Assembly: GCF_000830505.1 (NCBI RefSeq)
Contig: NZ_JXOK01000092.1
Location: 1-47,239, forward strand
From: Vibrio mytili
Lineage (GTDB): Bacteria > Pseudomonadota > Gammaproteobacteria > Enterobacterales > Vibrionaceae
Length of the DNA stretch: 47,239 nt
Reading direction: 5' to 3'
The position numbers were made by a program, and so were the translations under genes. The notes under the pieces are model-generated. The model did not search any database and had not been told where the DNA came from. It saw nothing but the letters and a program-made list of their open reading frames with translations. Each line of letters starts with the position of its first letter. The stretch's first letter is position 1. This document shows positions 18,769-28,591 of the stretch, one piece after another.

Positions 18769-20214
18769 ATGGATTTAAAAACATTGTTTGACAAGTTTAT
18801 GCCATCTAAAAACGGTGGTCGCACTGGCTTCTTGGTGGTTCAGCCAGATGCTGTTTACTTGTCCTCTCCAACAAAGAATGGGCGCCCTGCGCAGTTTGAA
18901 ATCTCTGAATCAAACTGGGAAAAAGCCTTAGAACAAGCTTTAGGTGTTGCTGCGAGTTCAAGTGACTCGCTGACAGTTGTGCTGTCACATAACTACTATC
19001 AGATGTATCAAATTGACAAACCCGCAATGCCTCGTCAGGAGTGGCCAGCTGCATTGCCATTTTTGTTAAAAGAGCTGATTTCTGAGCGAGCCATCGATAT
19101 TGTCGCAGATGCAGTAGAGCTACCCAATTCAAACAAAGTGCAAGCTTATGTTTTATCAAGAAAAGTGCTTGATAAAATCTTACAGTTGGCCAATCGAGCT
19201 CAACTGACGTTAGAGAGCATCATTCCAGAAGACGATGTTTGGGGTTATACGGCCGGAGAGCTTGGCAACTTTTTACTCTTGCAGCGTAGTGTACGCGGAC
19301 ATTTCCGTATCAGTGCATTTGTTGGGCATACCGTCGCTTTTCACCGCTCTATTCGTAGCGTAACGCCACCGTTAACGGGTGTGCCATCCACAGAACTTCA
19401 AATGGACAGTTTGTCGTTGGAGTTGCAGCGCTCGATAGACTACCTCTCTTCTCAGTTACGAAATGTTCAGTTGCACCAACTTAAAGTGTGCTGTGATGAA
19501 GAAGACGAAAACGAGCTAGTTCAATCACTTAACTACCGATTGAGCACCAAAGTTTCTCCATTGTTCGATACTGAGCGAGAGCTGTCGGGGCATGTGTTAG
19601 CGGATAGCGCTGCGGCGTTAAACGAGCGAAAGATCAATCTCTATCCCGATCATTTAAAGCCAAAAAAAGAGCATCTTAGCTTAAAAAATGTCGTCATATC
19701 TTGGGGCGTTGCCGCCGCGGCACTTATGTTGCTGTATGGGTATGAAACTTGGCAAAGTGAAGGAATAGAAAATGATGTCGCTATTTTAAAAAGCAAAGGC
19801 AGTATTATGAAGTCTGAGCTTGACCGTTACCAAGTCCAGTTGCGTAAACATCAACCGGACAACAATAAGATCGCCGCAAAAGCGCGTCTAGAGCGTGAAG
19901 TCAAAGCCAAGCGTGATTCATTAAGAGCGGTTGGAAAGTATGATGCCTCTCAGCAAGCAGGTTATTCAGGTGTGATGCAGTCACTGGCTAAGTTGAGTAA
20001 TAAACAGATCGCGTTATCTGAAATTCGTATCAACCAAAATACGTTGGATTTAAAAGGGTTAGCAAAAACACCGAGTGCCGTGCCGAGTTGGGTAAACCAA
20101 TTTAAGCATGAGGTCAGTTTGGTTGGGCGAACCTTTGATGAAGTCAAAATCGGTCGTAATGAGGCAGGTATTGTGACGTTTGAACTAAAAACGCACGAGG
20201 GTAAAGATAAATGA
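18769..20214 (+). CDS. mshI: MSHA pilus alignment protein MshI (PilM/PilN-like)
   Basis: First gene of the pilus assembly block. The 481-residue product has an actin-like cytoplasmic part resembling PilM (about 1-300). A single membrane segment follows near 312-330 (VISWGVAAAALMLLYGYETW), then a periplasmic coiled coil and PilN-like domain. It should link the cytoplasmic motor to MshJ and MshK. I prefer ATG 18769 (MDLKTLFDKFMPSK); ATG 18742 in the same frame would overlap csrD by 16 bases. Neither has a strong ribosome-binding site. The stop overlaps the mshJ start (ATGA). Confidence 0.88.
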   Translation: MDLKTLFDKFMPSKNGGRTGFLVVQPDAVYLSSPTKNGRPAQFEISESNWEKALEQALGVAASSSDSLTVVLSHNYYQMYQIDKPAMPRQEWPAALPFLLKELISERAIDIVADAVELPNSNKVQAYVLSRKVLDKILQLANRAQLTLESIIPEDDVWGYTAGELGNFLLLQRSVRGHFRISAFVGHTVAFHRSIRSVTPPLTGVPSTELQMDSLSLELQRSIDYLSSQLRNVQLHQLKVCCDEEDENELVQSLNYRLSTKVSPLFDTERELSGHVLADSAAALNERKINLYPDHLKPKKEHLSLKNVVISWGVAAAALMLLYGYETWQSEGIENDVAILKSKGSIMKSELDRYQVQLRKHQPDNNKIAAKARLEREVKAKRDSLRAVGKYDASQQAGYSGVMQSLAKLSNKQIALSEIRINQNTLDLKGLAKTPSAVPSWVNQFKHEVSLVGRTFDEVKIGRNEAGIVTFELKTHEGKDK

Positions 20215-20861
20215 ATGAGTTTTGGCTTTCATTAGAAGAGCGTTTTGGCGAAATGAGTGCACGTGAAAAGGTGCTCGTTGCTGTATGTGGATTGGTGACA
20301 ATTGTGATGCTGCTCTTTACCTTAGTTCTTGAACCTAAGTTTAATGAGATAGCTCGCAACGAAAAGCAACTCACTAACTTAAAGTTAGAGAACCAGAAAA
20401 CTGAAGCCAGTATTTTACGTATTCAAGCGCAATTGAATAAAGATCCTAACGCTCAAATTGACTCGGAGATTTCTAACCTTTTAGCGGAAAGTCAGCACCT
20501 TTCTACACAGTTATCCGAGATCATTGAGCACCTGATTAGCCCTTCACAAATGGCGGAACTATTGGAGAGTGTGTTAGCGCAGCAAGACGGTATTCATTTG
20601 CTATCGATGCAAACGTTGCCTTCGGAACCCATTTCAGAGAACAAAGATGCATCTCAATACTCGGGATATTATGTGCATCCTGTCCGAATGGAGCTAACGG
20701 GAGACTACTTCTCTATTGCTAACTACTTGAATAAATTAGAAAGCTTGCCGGCAAGCTATTACTGGCGTAGCTTTAGCTACAAAGTTGAAGACTACCCAAA
20801 AGCACACTTGGTGTTGGAAGTGTACACCTTGGGATCTCGAGAGGAGTTTATTGGTGGTTAA
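20211..20861 (+). CDS. mshJ: MSHA biogenesis protein MshJ (PilO-like)
   Basis: A 216-residue inner-membrane protein. One membrane segment lies at about 22-42 (VLVAVCGLVTIVMLLFTLVL). A coiled coil follows at 45-115 and then a small alpha/beta periplasmic domain. This is the layout of PilO/GspM proteins of the pilus alignment complex. It overlaps mshI by four bases, implying coupled translation, and its end carries the mshK ribosome-binding site. Confidence 0.88.
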   Translation: MNEFWLSLEERFGEMSAREKVLVAVCGLVTIVMLLFTLVLEPKFNEIARNEKQLTNLKLENQKTEASILRIQAQLNKDPNAQIDSEISNLLAESQHLSTQLSEIIEHLISPSQMAELLESVLAQQDGIHLLSMQTLPSEPISENKDASQYSGYYVHPVRMELTGDYFSIANYLNKLESLPASYYWRSFSYKVEDYPKAHLVLEVYTLGSREEFIGG

Positions 20862-21186
20862 GCAACTCATTATCTCAATGTTTTTAGTGGTAGCGGCAGG
20901 AACGGCTTGGGCCAACCAAGATCCGACTGCCCCATTTGATTGGCAAGCACCCGCAACAGATTCGAGTGCTACACCACAAGTGAAGCAATATCCAGTGCCG
21001 ACTCTGAATAGCATTGTCTGCAAGCCTAATGCTCGATGTATCGCAATCTTGAATAATCACATTGTTGAGCAGGGTGAGCGGGTAGAAGGGTATCGTGTCG
21101 CTAGAATAACCAGTGATTTTGTAACGTTAAAGCGTGGTAACCGTGTGTGGAAACTGGCGCTTTTTGGTTTGAATGTAAAAAAATAA
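20854..21186 (+). CDS. mshK: MSHA biogenesis protein MshK (PilP-like)
   Basis: A 110-residue exported protein. The signal peptide is about residues 1-20 (ending GTAWA), and a small beta domain follows with two cysteines (VCKPNARCIA). It corresponds to PilP/GspC-type proteins joining the alignment complex to the secretin. I chose GTG 20854, seven bases after GAGGAG. A longer frame begins inside mshJ but would bury the signal peptide. It overlaps the mshJ stop. Confidence 0.85.
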   Translation: MVKQLIISMFLVVAAGTAWANQDPTAPFDWQAPATDSSATPQVKQYPVPTLNSIVCKPNARCIAILNNHIVEQGERVEGYRVARITSDFVTLKRGNRVWKLALFGLNVKK

Positions 21187-21206
21187 TAGTCAGAGCCTGA
21201 TCAGAT

Positions 21207-22842
21207 ATGCGCAAATTAGTTGTAGGAATAACCATCGCTTCATTAATGGGGTGCTCCATGGGGCATCGTGATCCTGTTGAAGTGAAACAAGCACTTAATG
21301 AATCTATCAATCAAGCGAATAGCCGTACGTTGGAAGAGATTCCATTGTCCGTTGAAGAAGACTTGATGCCGGACCTCAATACAAGTGTGTCGTCAGAGCA
21401 AGCCACATCGAAGCGTTTCCGTATTCAAGCCAACGAAGTTGAAGCAAGAAGCTTTTTTGCCTCGTTAGTGAAAGGAACGGAGTATAGCGTCGCGATTCAC
21501 CCAGCGGTACAAGGTAATATTACGGTGAATTTATCGGACGTAACATTAGATGAAGTACTCAACGTCGTGCAGGATATGTATGGCTATGATGTGACGAAAT
21601 CCGGCAAGGTCATTCAGGTGTATCCGGCTGGTATGCGCACGGTTACCATCCCAGTCGACTATTTGCAGTTCAAACGAACAGGTCGCTCTTTGACCAGCAT
21701 TAGCACTGGCTCTGTCACGGCGGCGGGACCGTCTAACTCTGGCGGCTCGTCTAACGATTCTGATTCTAGAAGCAATAATCGTGACAATGAAAACAGCGCT
21801 ACCTCTTCAACGGGAGGCACGCGTATTGAGACGGTGACAGAAAGCGACTTTTGGCCGTTGTTACAACAGGCGGTAACCAGCTTAATTGGCTCAGGTCAGG
21901 GACAAAGCGTTGTGGTGACGCCACAAGCCGGCGTGATTACCGTACGCGCATTCCCGGATGATATTCGTGAAGTGAGAGAGTTTTTAGGTACATCCCAAGA
22001 GCGTATGCAGCGTCAGGTTATCTTAGAAGCGAAAATTCTTGAAGTCACACTGAGCGATGGTTATCAGCAGGGCATTAATTGGTCGAATTTAACCGCATCG
22101 ATTGGTAACTCTGGCAGTGTTGTTGTTAACCGTCCCGGATCAAGCCTACCAGCTAGATGCCATTGGCACCTTATTGGGCGGTCAGACGAATGTGACGATC
22201 TCGGATGGTAACTTTGATGCCGTGTTAAACTTTATGTCGACACAGGGCGACCTTAATGTGTTATCGAGTCCACGGATTACCGCTGCGAATAACCAAAAGT
22301 CAGTGATTAAAGTAGGTACTGATCAGTATTTTGTTACCGAGCTTTCAAGTAATGTCGGCAGTAGTGACAATTCAAATGCGGTACCAGAAGTCGAATTGAC
22401 GCCTTTCTTCTCCGGCATCTCACTTGACGTAACACCGCAAATTGATAACACCGGCAATGTGTTCCTTCACGTTCATCCAGCAGTGATTGAAGTGGAAGAA
22501 GAAATTAAGCAACTCAATCTGGGCGGTGATTTTGAAGATGTAGCGCTGCCATTGGCGAAAAGCTCAATTCGTGAGTCTGATTCGGTCATTCGTGCTCGAG
22601 ACGGCGATGTGGTTGTGATTGGCGGCTTGATGAAACAGCAAAACTCCGAGCAGGTGTCAAAAGTTCCATTTCTAGGTGACATCCCGGCGCTTGGACACTT
22701 ATTCCGTAATGTGAACAACGTAACGCAAAAAACGGAATTGGTGATTCTATTGAAGCCGACGGTTGTTGGCGTAAACTCTTGGCAGAAAGAGCTCGAGCGT
22801 TCTCGTGATCTACTGCAAGAGTGGTTCCCAGATGAGCAATAA
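21207..22842 (+). pseudogene. mshL: MSHA secretin MshL, frameshifted near 22152
   Basis: Outer-membrane secretin through which the pilus passes. MRKLVVGITIASLMGC is a lipoprotein signal with the acylated cysteine at 16. N-terminal secretin/STN-type domains precede a serine/asparagine-rich linker (about 175-205), and the C-terminal secretin barrel extends to QKTELVILLKPTVV. The frame changes between SSLPA and LDAIGTLLGG. Relative to the expected SSLP(A)LDAIG, either one base is extra or two are missing (for example one GC of GCGC). Repair gives about 545 residues. Loss of the barrel would prevent pilus export, so either the strain lacks MSHA or the base calls are wrong. Confidence 0.88.
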
Positions 22843-22885
22843 TATCTGGGAGAGTATGAGTTTCTCAGAGAGTTTGTGATTCGAT

Positions 22886-23731
22886 ATGTATTTGTCACAT
22901 TTTGGATTTCGAGTTCAACCCTTTTCACTGACCCCAAACACCGATATGTTTTTGGGGTTAGTTCCCCATTATGAAGCGATTCAAACCATTTTGGCCGCTA
23001 TTCAAATGGGAGAGGGCGTGATCAAGGTGACGGGCGAAGTCGGTACCGGAAAAACCATGGTATGTCGAAAGCTGATTGAACAAATCGAATCACAGGTCGA
23101 GTTGGTTTATTTGCCCAATCCAATCCTAAATGGCGAACAATTGCAGTTAGCGGTTGCGCGAGAGCTTGGCATTCAAAGTGATGATCCGCTCAGTATCGTC
23201 TCTCTGATCCAAGAACATTTAATCCAAGTGCATGCTACTGGTAAACAAACCGTATTGATTGTCGATGAAGCTCAGGCGCTTTCTCTTCCCGCTCTCGAAA
23301 CCTTGCGCTTGTTCGGTAATTTAGAAACCGAGCAGAGTAAGCTGATTCAACTGGTTCTTTTTGGTCAGCCTGAGTTGGATGAACGCCTAGCCAGCCATGA
23401 ATTAAGACAGTTTCGTCAGCGAGTTACGTTCAATTGTGCACTGCGACCATTGTCGATGGATGAAGGGGTTGCCTACATCAACAATCGTTTGAATAAAGCC
23501 GGAAATGGCGAACATATCTTTTCGGTTGAGCAGAAAAAAGCCATTTGGCGTTCTGCGATGGGTATCCCAAGGTTAATCAATCAAATCAGCCATAAAGCAC
23601 TGTTAGCCGCATTTAATGACCGTTGCACCATACTGAAAAATCATCATGTTTATGTGGCCATTCACGACACATTTGATGCCCGTAAACCAAAATTTAAAAC
23701 GCCCGTTTTCTGGGGATGGAGTCAAGCTTGA
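22886..23731 (+). CDS. mshM: MSHA biogenesis ATPase MshM (ExeA-like)
   Basis: A 281-residue AAA ATPase of the ExeA/GspA group. Walker A is GEVGTGKT at 51-58, and Walker B is VLIVDEAQAL near 123-132. It probably uses ATP to help the secretin assemble or cross peptidoglycan, as ExeA does. The starting pattern MYLSHFGFRVQPFSLTPN is typical. It follows mshL by 43 bases and overlaps mshN by 16. Confidence 0.92.
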   Translation: MYLSHFGFRVQPFSLTPNTDMFLGLVPHYEAIQTILAAIQMGEGVIKVTGEVGTGKTMVCRKLIEQIESQVELVYLPNPILNGEQLQLAVARELGIQSDDPLSIVSLIQEHLIQVHATGKQTVLIVDEAQALSLPALETLRLFGNLETEQSKLIQLVLFGQPELDERLASHELRQFRQRVTFNCALRPLSMDEGVAYINNRLNKAGNGEHIFSVEQKKAIWRSAMGIPRLINQISHKALLAAFNDRCTILKNHHVYVAIHDTFDARKPKFKTPVFWGWSQA

Positions 23732-24882
23732 GTGCCATCAATAAAGCATTATCAGACATTGCTAAAAAAAACTCGCCTAGTGAATTAACCAAGGCGGAGG
23801 TGCCCCACGTTTCTCGCAGTAAGCCTTGGTTATGGTTAATGACGGGATTCTCATTGAGCCTTGCTGTCGGAGGATGGGCTGTCTCTCAGGCACCAGCATT
23901 GCCGGAAGAAACCGGACAAGCCTTATCCAACGTTAACACGCTTGTCGCTAAGAAAAGTGAGGGGCAAGTCGTTCACTCTCCGACCAATAAAACCACACCA
24001 GAAACCCATCGAGTGGTTTATACCAAGCCTGCTATCAAGAACCCTACAGAGAATGCAGGTTCACAACAAAGCCAAACGTCTTTGCTGGTTGGCCAAGTTC
24101 ATGCTGATAACGTTGGTGAAGTGAACACGGAGATGGTGAGTACAACAGCAAGACAACTGCGTCGGGGGGTAGAGTCAGCAGAACCTGACTCAATGACGGA
24201 TGAACCCATTCTGATTGCACAAGTGACAAGCGTGCCAAATCAACCATTGAGTGCTTCGGAGTCAGAGAGCTCCATGCGAGTCGAACAGGTCGAGTTGACT
24301 CACCAACAGCTCGCTGGCAAAGCAATAAGTCGTGCTGAAAAGGCGATTGAAGCGAACGATATTGAACGTGCACTTTCCGCTTATCGTGAAGCATTGCGCT
24401 ATGACTCAAGAAATACCGAAACTCGCCAAAAACTGGCGGCATTGTATTTTGGTAAAGGGGATACCCGAAAAGCGTACGAGATTATTCAAGAAGGGATTAG
24501 TCTTGATACTAATAATCAGACGTTACGATTGGCGTTGTCTAAATTGTTGGTCAAAGCCGAACAGCCTAACGCAGCATTAAGTCCGCTGGTGCATTTACCG
24601 CCGATGCCAAGTCGTGAGTATTTGGCGATGCGAGCCGCTTTGGCACAAAAGCAAAAACAGAATGACATTGCTTTAGAAAGTTATCAGTTGTTGACGCAGC
24701 GCGATCCGGAAAATGCGCGCTGGTGGTTAGGTTTGGCGATTCAGCAAGAACGCGCACTGAATTTTACCGCCGCGATCCGTTCTTACCAAAACGCATCTAG
24801 CAAAGTGGGTATCTCGAATCAATCTCAGGCCTTTATTCGCGATCGTCTAACGCTTCTTGAGCAACTGGAGGAAGCGCAATGA
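23716..24882 (+). CDS. mshN: MSHA biogenesis TPR protein MshN
   Basis: A 388-residue bitopic protein. A short cytoplasmic start (SLSAINKALSDIAKK) precedes a membrane segment near 35-55 and a low-complexity periplasmic linker to about 195. At least four tetratricopeptide repeats follow to the end. TPR proteins at this position act as assembly scaffolds, probably for the secretin with MshM. It overlaps both neighbours (mshM by 16 bases, mshE by 4). Confidence 0.88.
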   Translation: MESSLSAINKALSDIAKKNSPSELTKAEVPHVSRSKPWLWLMTGFSLSLAVGGWAVSQAPALPEETGQALSNVNTLVAKKSEGQVVHSPTNKTTPETHRVVYTKPAIKNPTENAGSQQSQTSLLVGQVHADNVGEVNTEMVSTTARQLRRGVESAEPDSMTDEPILIAQVTSVPNQPLSASESESSMRVEQVELTHQQLAGKAISRAEKAIEANDIERALSAYREALRYDSRNTETRQKLAALYFGKGDTRKAYEIIQEGISLDTNNQTLRLALSKLLVKAEQPNAALSPLVHLPPMPSREYLAMRAALAQKQKQNDIALESYQLLTQRDPENARWWLGLAIQQERALNFTAAIRSYQNASSKVGISNQSQAFIRDRLTLLEQLEEAQ

Positions 24883-26603
24883 AAATTAAATTAAGAAAAC
24901 GTCTTGGGGATCTACTCGTTGAAGAGGGGATCGTATCGGAAGAGCAAATTCAACAGGCGTTGAATACACAGCGTAATACCGGTCAAAAGTTAGGCGATGC
25001 GCTGATCGATCTCGGCTTCATTACCGAGAAGCAAATGCTGGAATTCTTATCCCATCAGCTTGGGTTGCCTTTGATTGATCTGGGTCGAGCGCCTGTCGAT
25101 GCTGACGCGGTGCAAATTCTTCCAGAGGTGCATGCGCGTCGCTTGCGTGCGATGGTCGTTGCGAGAAGTGGTGATACATTACGTGTAGCAATGAGTGATC
25201 CCGCCGACTTATTCACGCAAGAGTCGCTGATGAACTTGCTTGGTGAATACAATCTAGAGTTCATCATTGCTTCTGAGCGTCAGTTGATCGAAAGCTTTGA
25301 CCGCTATTACCGACGCACCAAAGAAATCGCTTCTTTTGCTGAGCAGCTACAGGCGGAACACCAGGACGTGCAAAGCTTCGAATACGGCATTGACGAAGCC
25401 GACAGCGAAGAAGTGACGGTAGTCAAACTCATTAACTCGATGTTTGAAGATGCGGTACAAGTCAACGCATCCGACATCCATATTGAGCCGGATGACAAAG
25501 TTTTACGTTTGCGCCAGCGTATTGATGGTGTGTTGCATGAAACGCTGTTAAATGAAGTCAATATTGCCTCCGCGCTGGTGTTGCGTCTTAAGCTTATGGC
25601 GCAACTGGATATTTCTGAAAAACGTCTCCCGCAGGATGGTCGTTTTAATATCAAAGTACGTGGTCAATCGATTGATATTCGTATGTCGACGTTACCGACC
25701 CAATACGGTGAGTCCGTCGTGATGCGCTTGCTCAACCAATCAGCTGGTTTGCGCCCGTTGGAAAAGTCTGGTTTACCGCCTGAGCTGCTTGCCCGTTTAC
25801 GTCGTCAGCTTTCGCGGCCACATGGCATGATTTTGGTGACGGGACCAACGGGTTCGGGTAAAACCACCACGCTATACGGCGCATTGAGTGAGCTGAACGA
25901 CTCGAGTAAAAAGATCATTACCGCAGAAGATCCAGTCGAGTACCGCCTGCCTCGTATTACCCAGGTGCAAATCAACAGCCGAATAGACCTGACGTTTGCT
26001 CGAGTTTTACGGACGTTTTTGCGTCAAGACCCGGATATCATTCTAGTCGGGGAGATGCGTGACCAAGAAACCGTAGAAATAGGTTTGCGGGCTGCTCTCA
26101 CTGGTCACTTGGTTCTTAGTACGTTACACACCAACGATGCCGTTGATAGTGCGTTGCGCATGATTGATATGGGCGCACCGGGTTATTTGGTTGCCAGTGC
26201 GGTGCGAGCTGTGGTGGCGCAGCGCCTTGTACGACGAATCTGCCCAGAGTGCAAAACGGAACATACGTTGGATGAATCGACTCGACAGTGGTTGGCAGGA
26301 CGTTTCCCGAATCAAGTTAGCGCCACTTTTTATAAAGGCACAGGCTGTCAGACCTGCAATTTAACCGGATATCGCGGCCGAGTTGGTGTGTTTGAAATGC
26401 TGGAACTAGAGGATGAGATGATGGACAAACTGCGTGCTAATGACGCCGTTGGTTTCGCACAAGCCGCTCGACGTTCCGACAGTTATAAGCCACTCCTTGC
26501 CTCTGCGATGGAACTCGCACTGCACGGTACAGTAAGCTTAGATGAAGTGATGGCGCTTGGAGAGGGCGATGCTTCTGGAAAAGCTGATCCAATTTTTATG
26601 TAG
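24879..26603 (+). CDS. mshE: MSHA pilus extension ATPase MshE
   Basis: Hexameric motor that drives pilin polymerisation. The 574 residues start with a MshEN domain. Its two related halves are KRLGDLLVEEGIVSEEQIQQ and KLGDALIDLGFITEKQMLEF, the fold shown in V. cholerae to bind cyclic di-GMP. The ATPase domain has Walker A GPTGSGKTTT near 325, an Asp box, Walker B DPDIILVGEMRD and a His box (LSTLHTND). A zinc-binding tetracysteine follows (CPEC ... CQTC). Pilus extension should therefore respond to c-di-GMP. The gene starts inside the mshN stop, and mshG follows after 8 bases. Confidence 0.96.
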   Translation: MKIKLRKRLGDLLVEEGIVSEEQIQQALNTQRNTGQKLGDALIDLGFITEKQMLEFLSHQLGLPLIDLGRAPVDADAVQILPEVHARRLRAMVVARSGDTLRVAMSDPADLFTQESLMNLLGEYNLEFIIASERQLIESFDRYYRRTKEIASFAEQLQAEHQDVQSFEYGIDEADSEEVTVVKLINSMFEDAVQVNASDIHIEPDDKVLRLRQRIDGVLHETLLNEVNIASALVLRLKLMAQLDISEKRLPQDGRFNIKVRGQSIDIRMSTLPTQYGESVVMRLLNQSAGLRPLEKSGLPPELLARLRRQLSRPHGMILVTGPTGSGKTTTLYGALSELNDSSKKIITAEDPVEYRLPRITQVQINSRIDLTFARVLRTFLRQDPDIILVGEMRDQETVEIGLRAALTGHLVLSTLHTNDAVDSALRMIDMGAPGYLVASAVRAVVAQRLVRRICPECKTEHTLDESTRQWLAGRFPNQVSATFYKGTGCQTCNLTGYRGRVGVFEMLELEDEMMDKLRANDAVGFAQAARRSDSYKPLLASAMELALHGTVSLDEVMALGEGDASGKADPIFM

Positions 26604-26611
26604 GTAAGTGA

Positions 26612-27835
26612 ATGCCAACTTTTCGTTATCAAGGGCGAACGTTAGAAGGTTCCTCCACCAGCGGCAAAATCGAAGCGGTTAACTCAGAGTCGGCTGCGGA
26701 AGCGCTGATGAACAAAGGGGTGATCCCGCTTAATATTCGTCTAGAAAAAGAAGGGGTAAAAAATCAATTTAGTCTCACTAAGTTGTTGGTTCCGGCTATC
26801 CCTCTCGAAGTCATTATTCTTTTTTCTCGTCAGCTGTTTAGTTTAACCAAAGCGGGTGTACCGTTGTTGCGCTCAATGCGTGGCTTGCTGCAAAACTGTG
26901 AGAACAAGCAACTCAGAGACGCGCTGGAAGATGTGGTAGCGGAGTTGAGTAATGGCCGAGGTCTATCCTCTGCCATGCAGCAACATTCCAAGGTGTTTAG
27001 TCCGCTGTTCGTTTCTATGATTAGCGTGGGCGAGAACACGGGTCGTCTTGATCAGGCGTTGCTGCAACTGGCCAATTATTACGAGCAAGAGTTGGAAACG
27101 CGCAAGCGCATCAAAGCGGCCATGCGTTATCCGACGTTTGTTATCGTTTTTATCACGATTGCCATGTTTATTCTGAATGTGTTGGTGATCCCAGAGTTCG
27201 CTTCGATGTTCACGCGCTTTGGGGTGGAGCTGCCGTTGCCAACTCGTATATTGATCGCTACGTCGAATTTCTTTGTCAATTATTGGGTATTGTTGATCGT
27301 CGCGATGATCGGCGCCTTCTTTGCCTTTAGAGCGTGGGTGGCCACGGCCGATGGTCGAGAGAAATTCGACAAGTTTCGATTAAGGTTACCTATCGTCGGT
27401 GATATCGTTAACCGTGCTCAGTTGTCCCGTTTTGCCAGAACGTTTTCTCTGATGCTTAAGTCGGGTGTGCCGCTTAACCAATCATTGGCACTGGCGGGCG
27501 AAGCCTTGGGAAACCGGTTTTTGGAAAACCGGATCATAGAGATGAAGTCGGCCATCGAAGCGGGGAGTACCATTTCTGTCACCGCGATTAACAGTAAGAT
27601 TTTTACCCCGTTGGTCATACAAATGATCGCGGTAGGTGAAGAGACCGGTCGAATTGACGAACTGTTGTTGGAAGTCTCTGATTTCTATGACCGCGAAGTG
27701 GATTACGATTTAAAAACGCTGACAGCGAGAATTGAACCGTTATTGTTGGTCATTGTTGCGGGTATGGTGATGGTGCTTGCCCTTGGTATTTTCCTGCCAA
27801 TGTGGGGCATGCTGGATATCATCAAAGGCGGCTAA
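26612..27835 (+). CDS. mshG: MSHA inner-membrane platform protein MshG
   Basis: A 407-residue PilC/GspF-type platform that couples MshE to pilin insertion. It contains two repeated GspF domains (about 68-192 and 270-393), each with SRQLFSLTKAGVPL- or ARTFSLMLKSGVPL-like starts and VGENTGRLDQALL / VGEETGRIDELLL motifs. There are three hydrophobic segments, near 170, 222 and 380. It is directly downstream of mshE in the same unit. Confidence 0.95.
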   Translation: MPTFRYQGRTLEGSSTSGKIEAVNSESAAEALMNKGVIPLNIRLEKEGVKNQFSLTKLLVPAIPLEVIILFSRQLFSLTKAGVPLLRSMRGLLQNCENKQLRDALEDVVAELSNGRGLSSAMQQHSKVFSPLFVSMISVGENTGRLDQALLQLANYYEQELETRKRIKAAMRYPTFVIVFITIAMFILNVLVIPEFASMFTRFGVELPLPTRILIATSNFFVNYWVLLIVAMIGAFFAFRAWVATADGREKFDKFRLRLPIVGDIVNRAQLSRFARTFSLMLKSGVPLNQSLALAGEALGNRFLENRIIEMKSAIEAGSTISVTAINSKIFTPLVIQMIAVGEETGRIDELLLEVSDFYDREVDYDLKTLTARIEPLLLVIVAGMVMVLALGIFLPMWGMLDIIKGG

Positions 27836-27838
27836 CTC

Positions 27839-28300
27839 GTGGTTGAAAATCAAAGCGTTGCACGGCTTATTCTTGTTGGCCTTGTGGCTATTATTGTGTG
27901 TATTGCCTTGGCCATTTCACTGCAGCCCGTAAGTGAAGAGGCGCAAACAACAGGCGCTAAACTTGCGAAGGTGTGGATGCTTGACAGTGTGCAACGCTAT
28001 CGCCAAATCTGGTTAACCCATGGTGAGCCAGAACACATCACCATGGATGGGTTTGATCTTAAGATGACGCAGGGAGGCTTAGTCTCCCCGTTTAACTCGC
28101 ATGGCCAACTGGATTGCGGTTACTGGCTGGCGGTGCACTATCCGCAGCGAAATATCATGGGCAGTGCATTGATCGATATAGATGGTACGATGCAAGCTAA
28201 ACATAGAATATGCCACTACATCTATAAAAATGGGCAGGAAATTGTTGTTAATATGACGGCAGAGCAGACTGAAATTATCGTCAAATTCTCGACAAAGTGA
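27839..28300 (+). CDS. mshF: MSHA biogenesis protein MshF
   Basis: A 153-residue protein with one N-terminal membrane segment (about 9-29) and a small periplasmic domain containing two cysteines (LDCGYW and HRICHY). Its role in MSHA is not known to me beyond its constant place after mshG. The start is GTG, three bases after the mshG stop. It ends the first msh block; a 291-base gap and a promoter region follow. Confidence 0.85.
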   Translation: MVENQSVARLILVGLVAIIVCIALAISLQPVSEEAQTTGAKLAKVWMLDSVQRYRQIWLTHGEPEHITMDGFDLKMTQGGLVSPFNSHGQLDCGYWLAVHYPQRNIMGSALIDIDGTMQAKHRICHYIYKNGQEIVVNMTAEQTEIIVKFSTK

Positions 28301-28311
28301 CACAAAAATAT

Positions 28312-28353
28312 TTGACACCAACTATTACATATATAATGAAAAGTCAGTATAAT
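28312..28353 (+). promoter_or_regulatory. Predicted promoter region for mshA
   Basis: TTGACA (28312-28317) is followed by two exact TATAAT hexamers, at 28332-28337 and 28348-28353. Spacing from TTGACA is 14 bases for the first, which is short. The second may use a weak -35 within TTACAT. Either would leave a leader of about 230 bases before mshA. Strong pilin expression fits a separate promoter here. The rest of the gap, 28354-28591, shows no gene. Confidence 0.5.
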
Positions 28354-28591
28354 GCGTACAATATCATAGGCCAAAGGTTGTAAAAAAACGTAAGCATATT
28401 CATGCTATTACTAATACAGCCCAAACCCATACTGGCTAATCACTATTCCACTTAAACGTTTGATGCGATCACCATGACACACTATATTTTTGTTGGGTTA
28501 TCGTCTTCTATCGCTTAGCTAAAATACAATGGCCGTGTGCCAAATGAAACCGTGCAGTACGGCTGCATATTTACAATAGAGAGAGTTAATA

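Noticed and set aside
22149..22156. Programmed ribosomal frameshift in mshL
   Set aside because: No slippery heptamer or following stem is visible, and other genes in the window carry similar unprogrammed breaks.
22473..22937. 154-residue minus-strand frame across the mshL-mshM junction
   Set aside because: Antisense to conserved coding sequence on both sides; composition is not protein-like.
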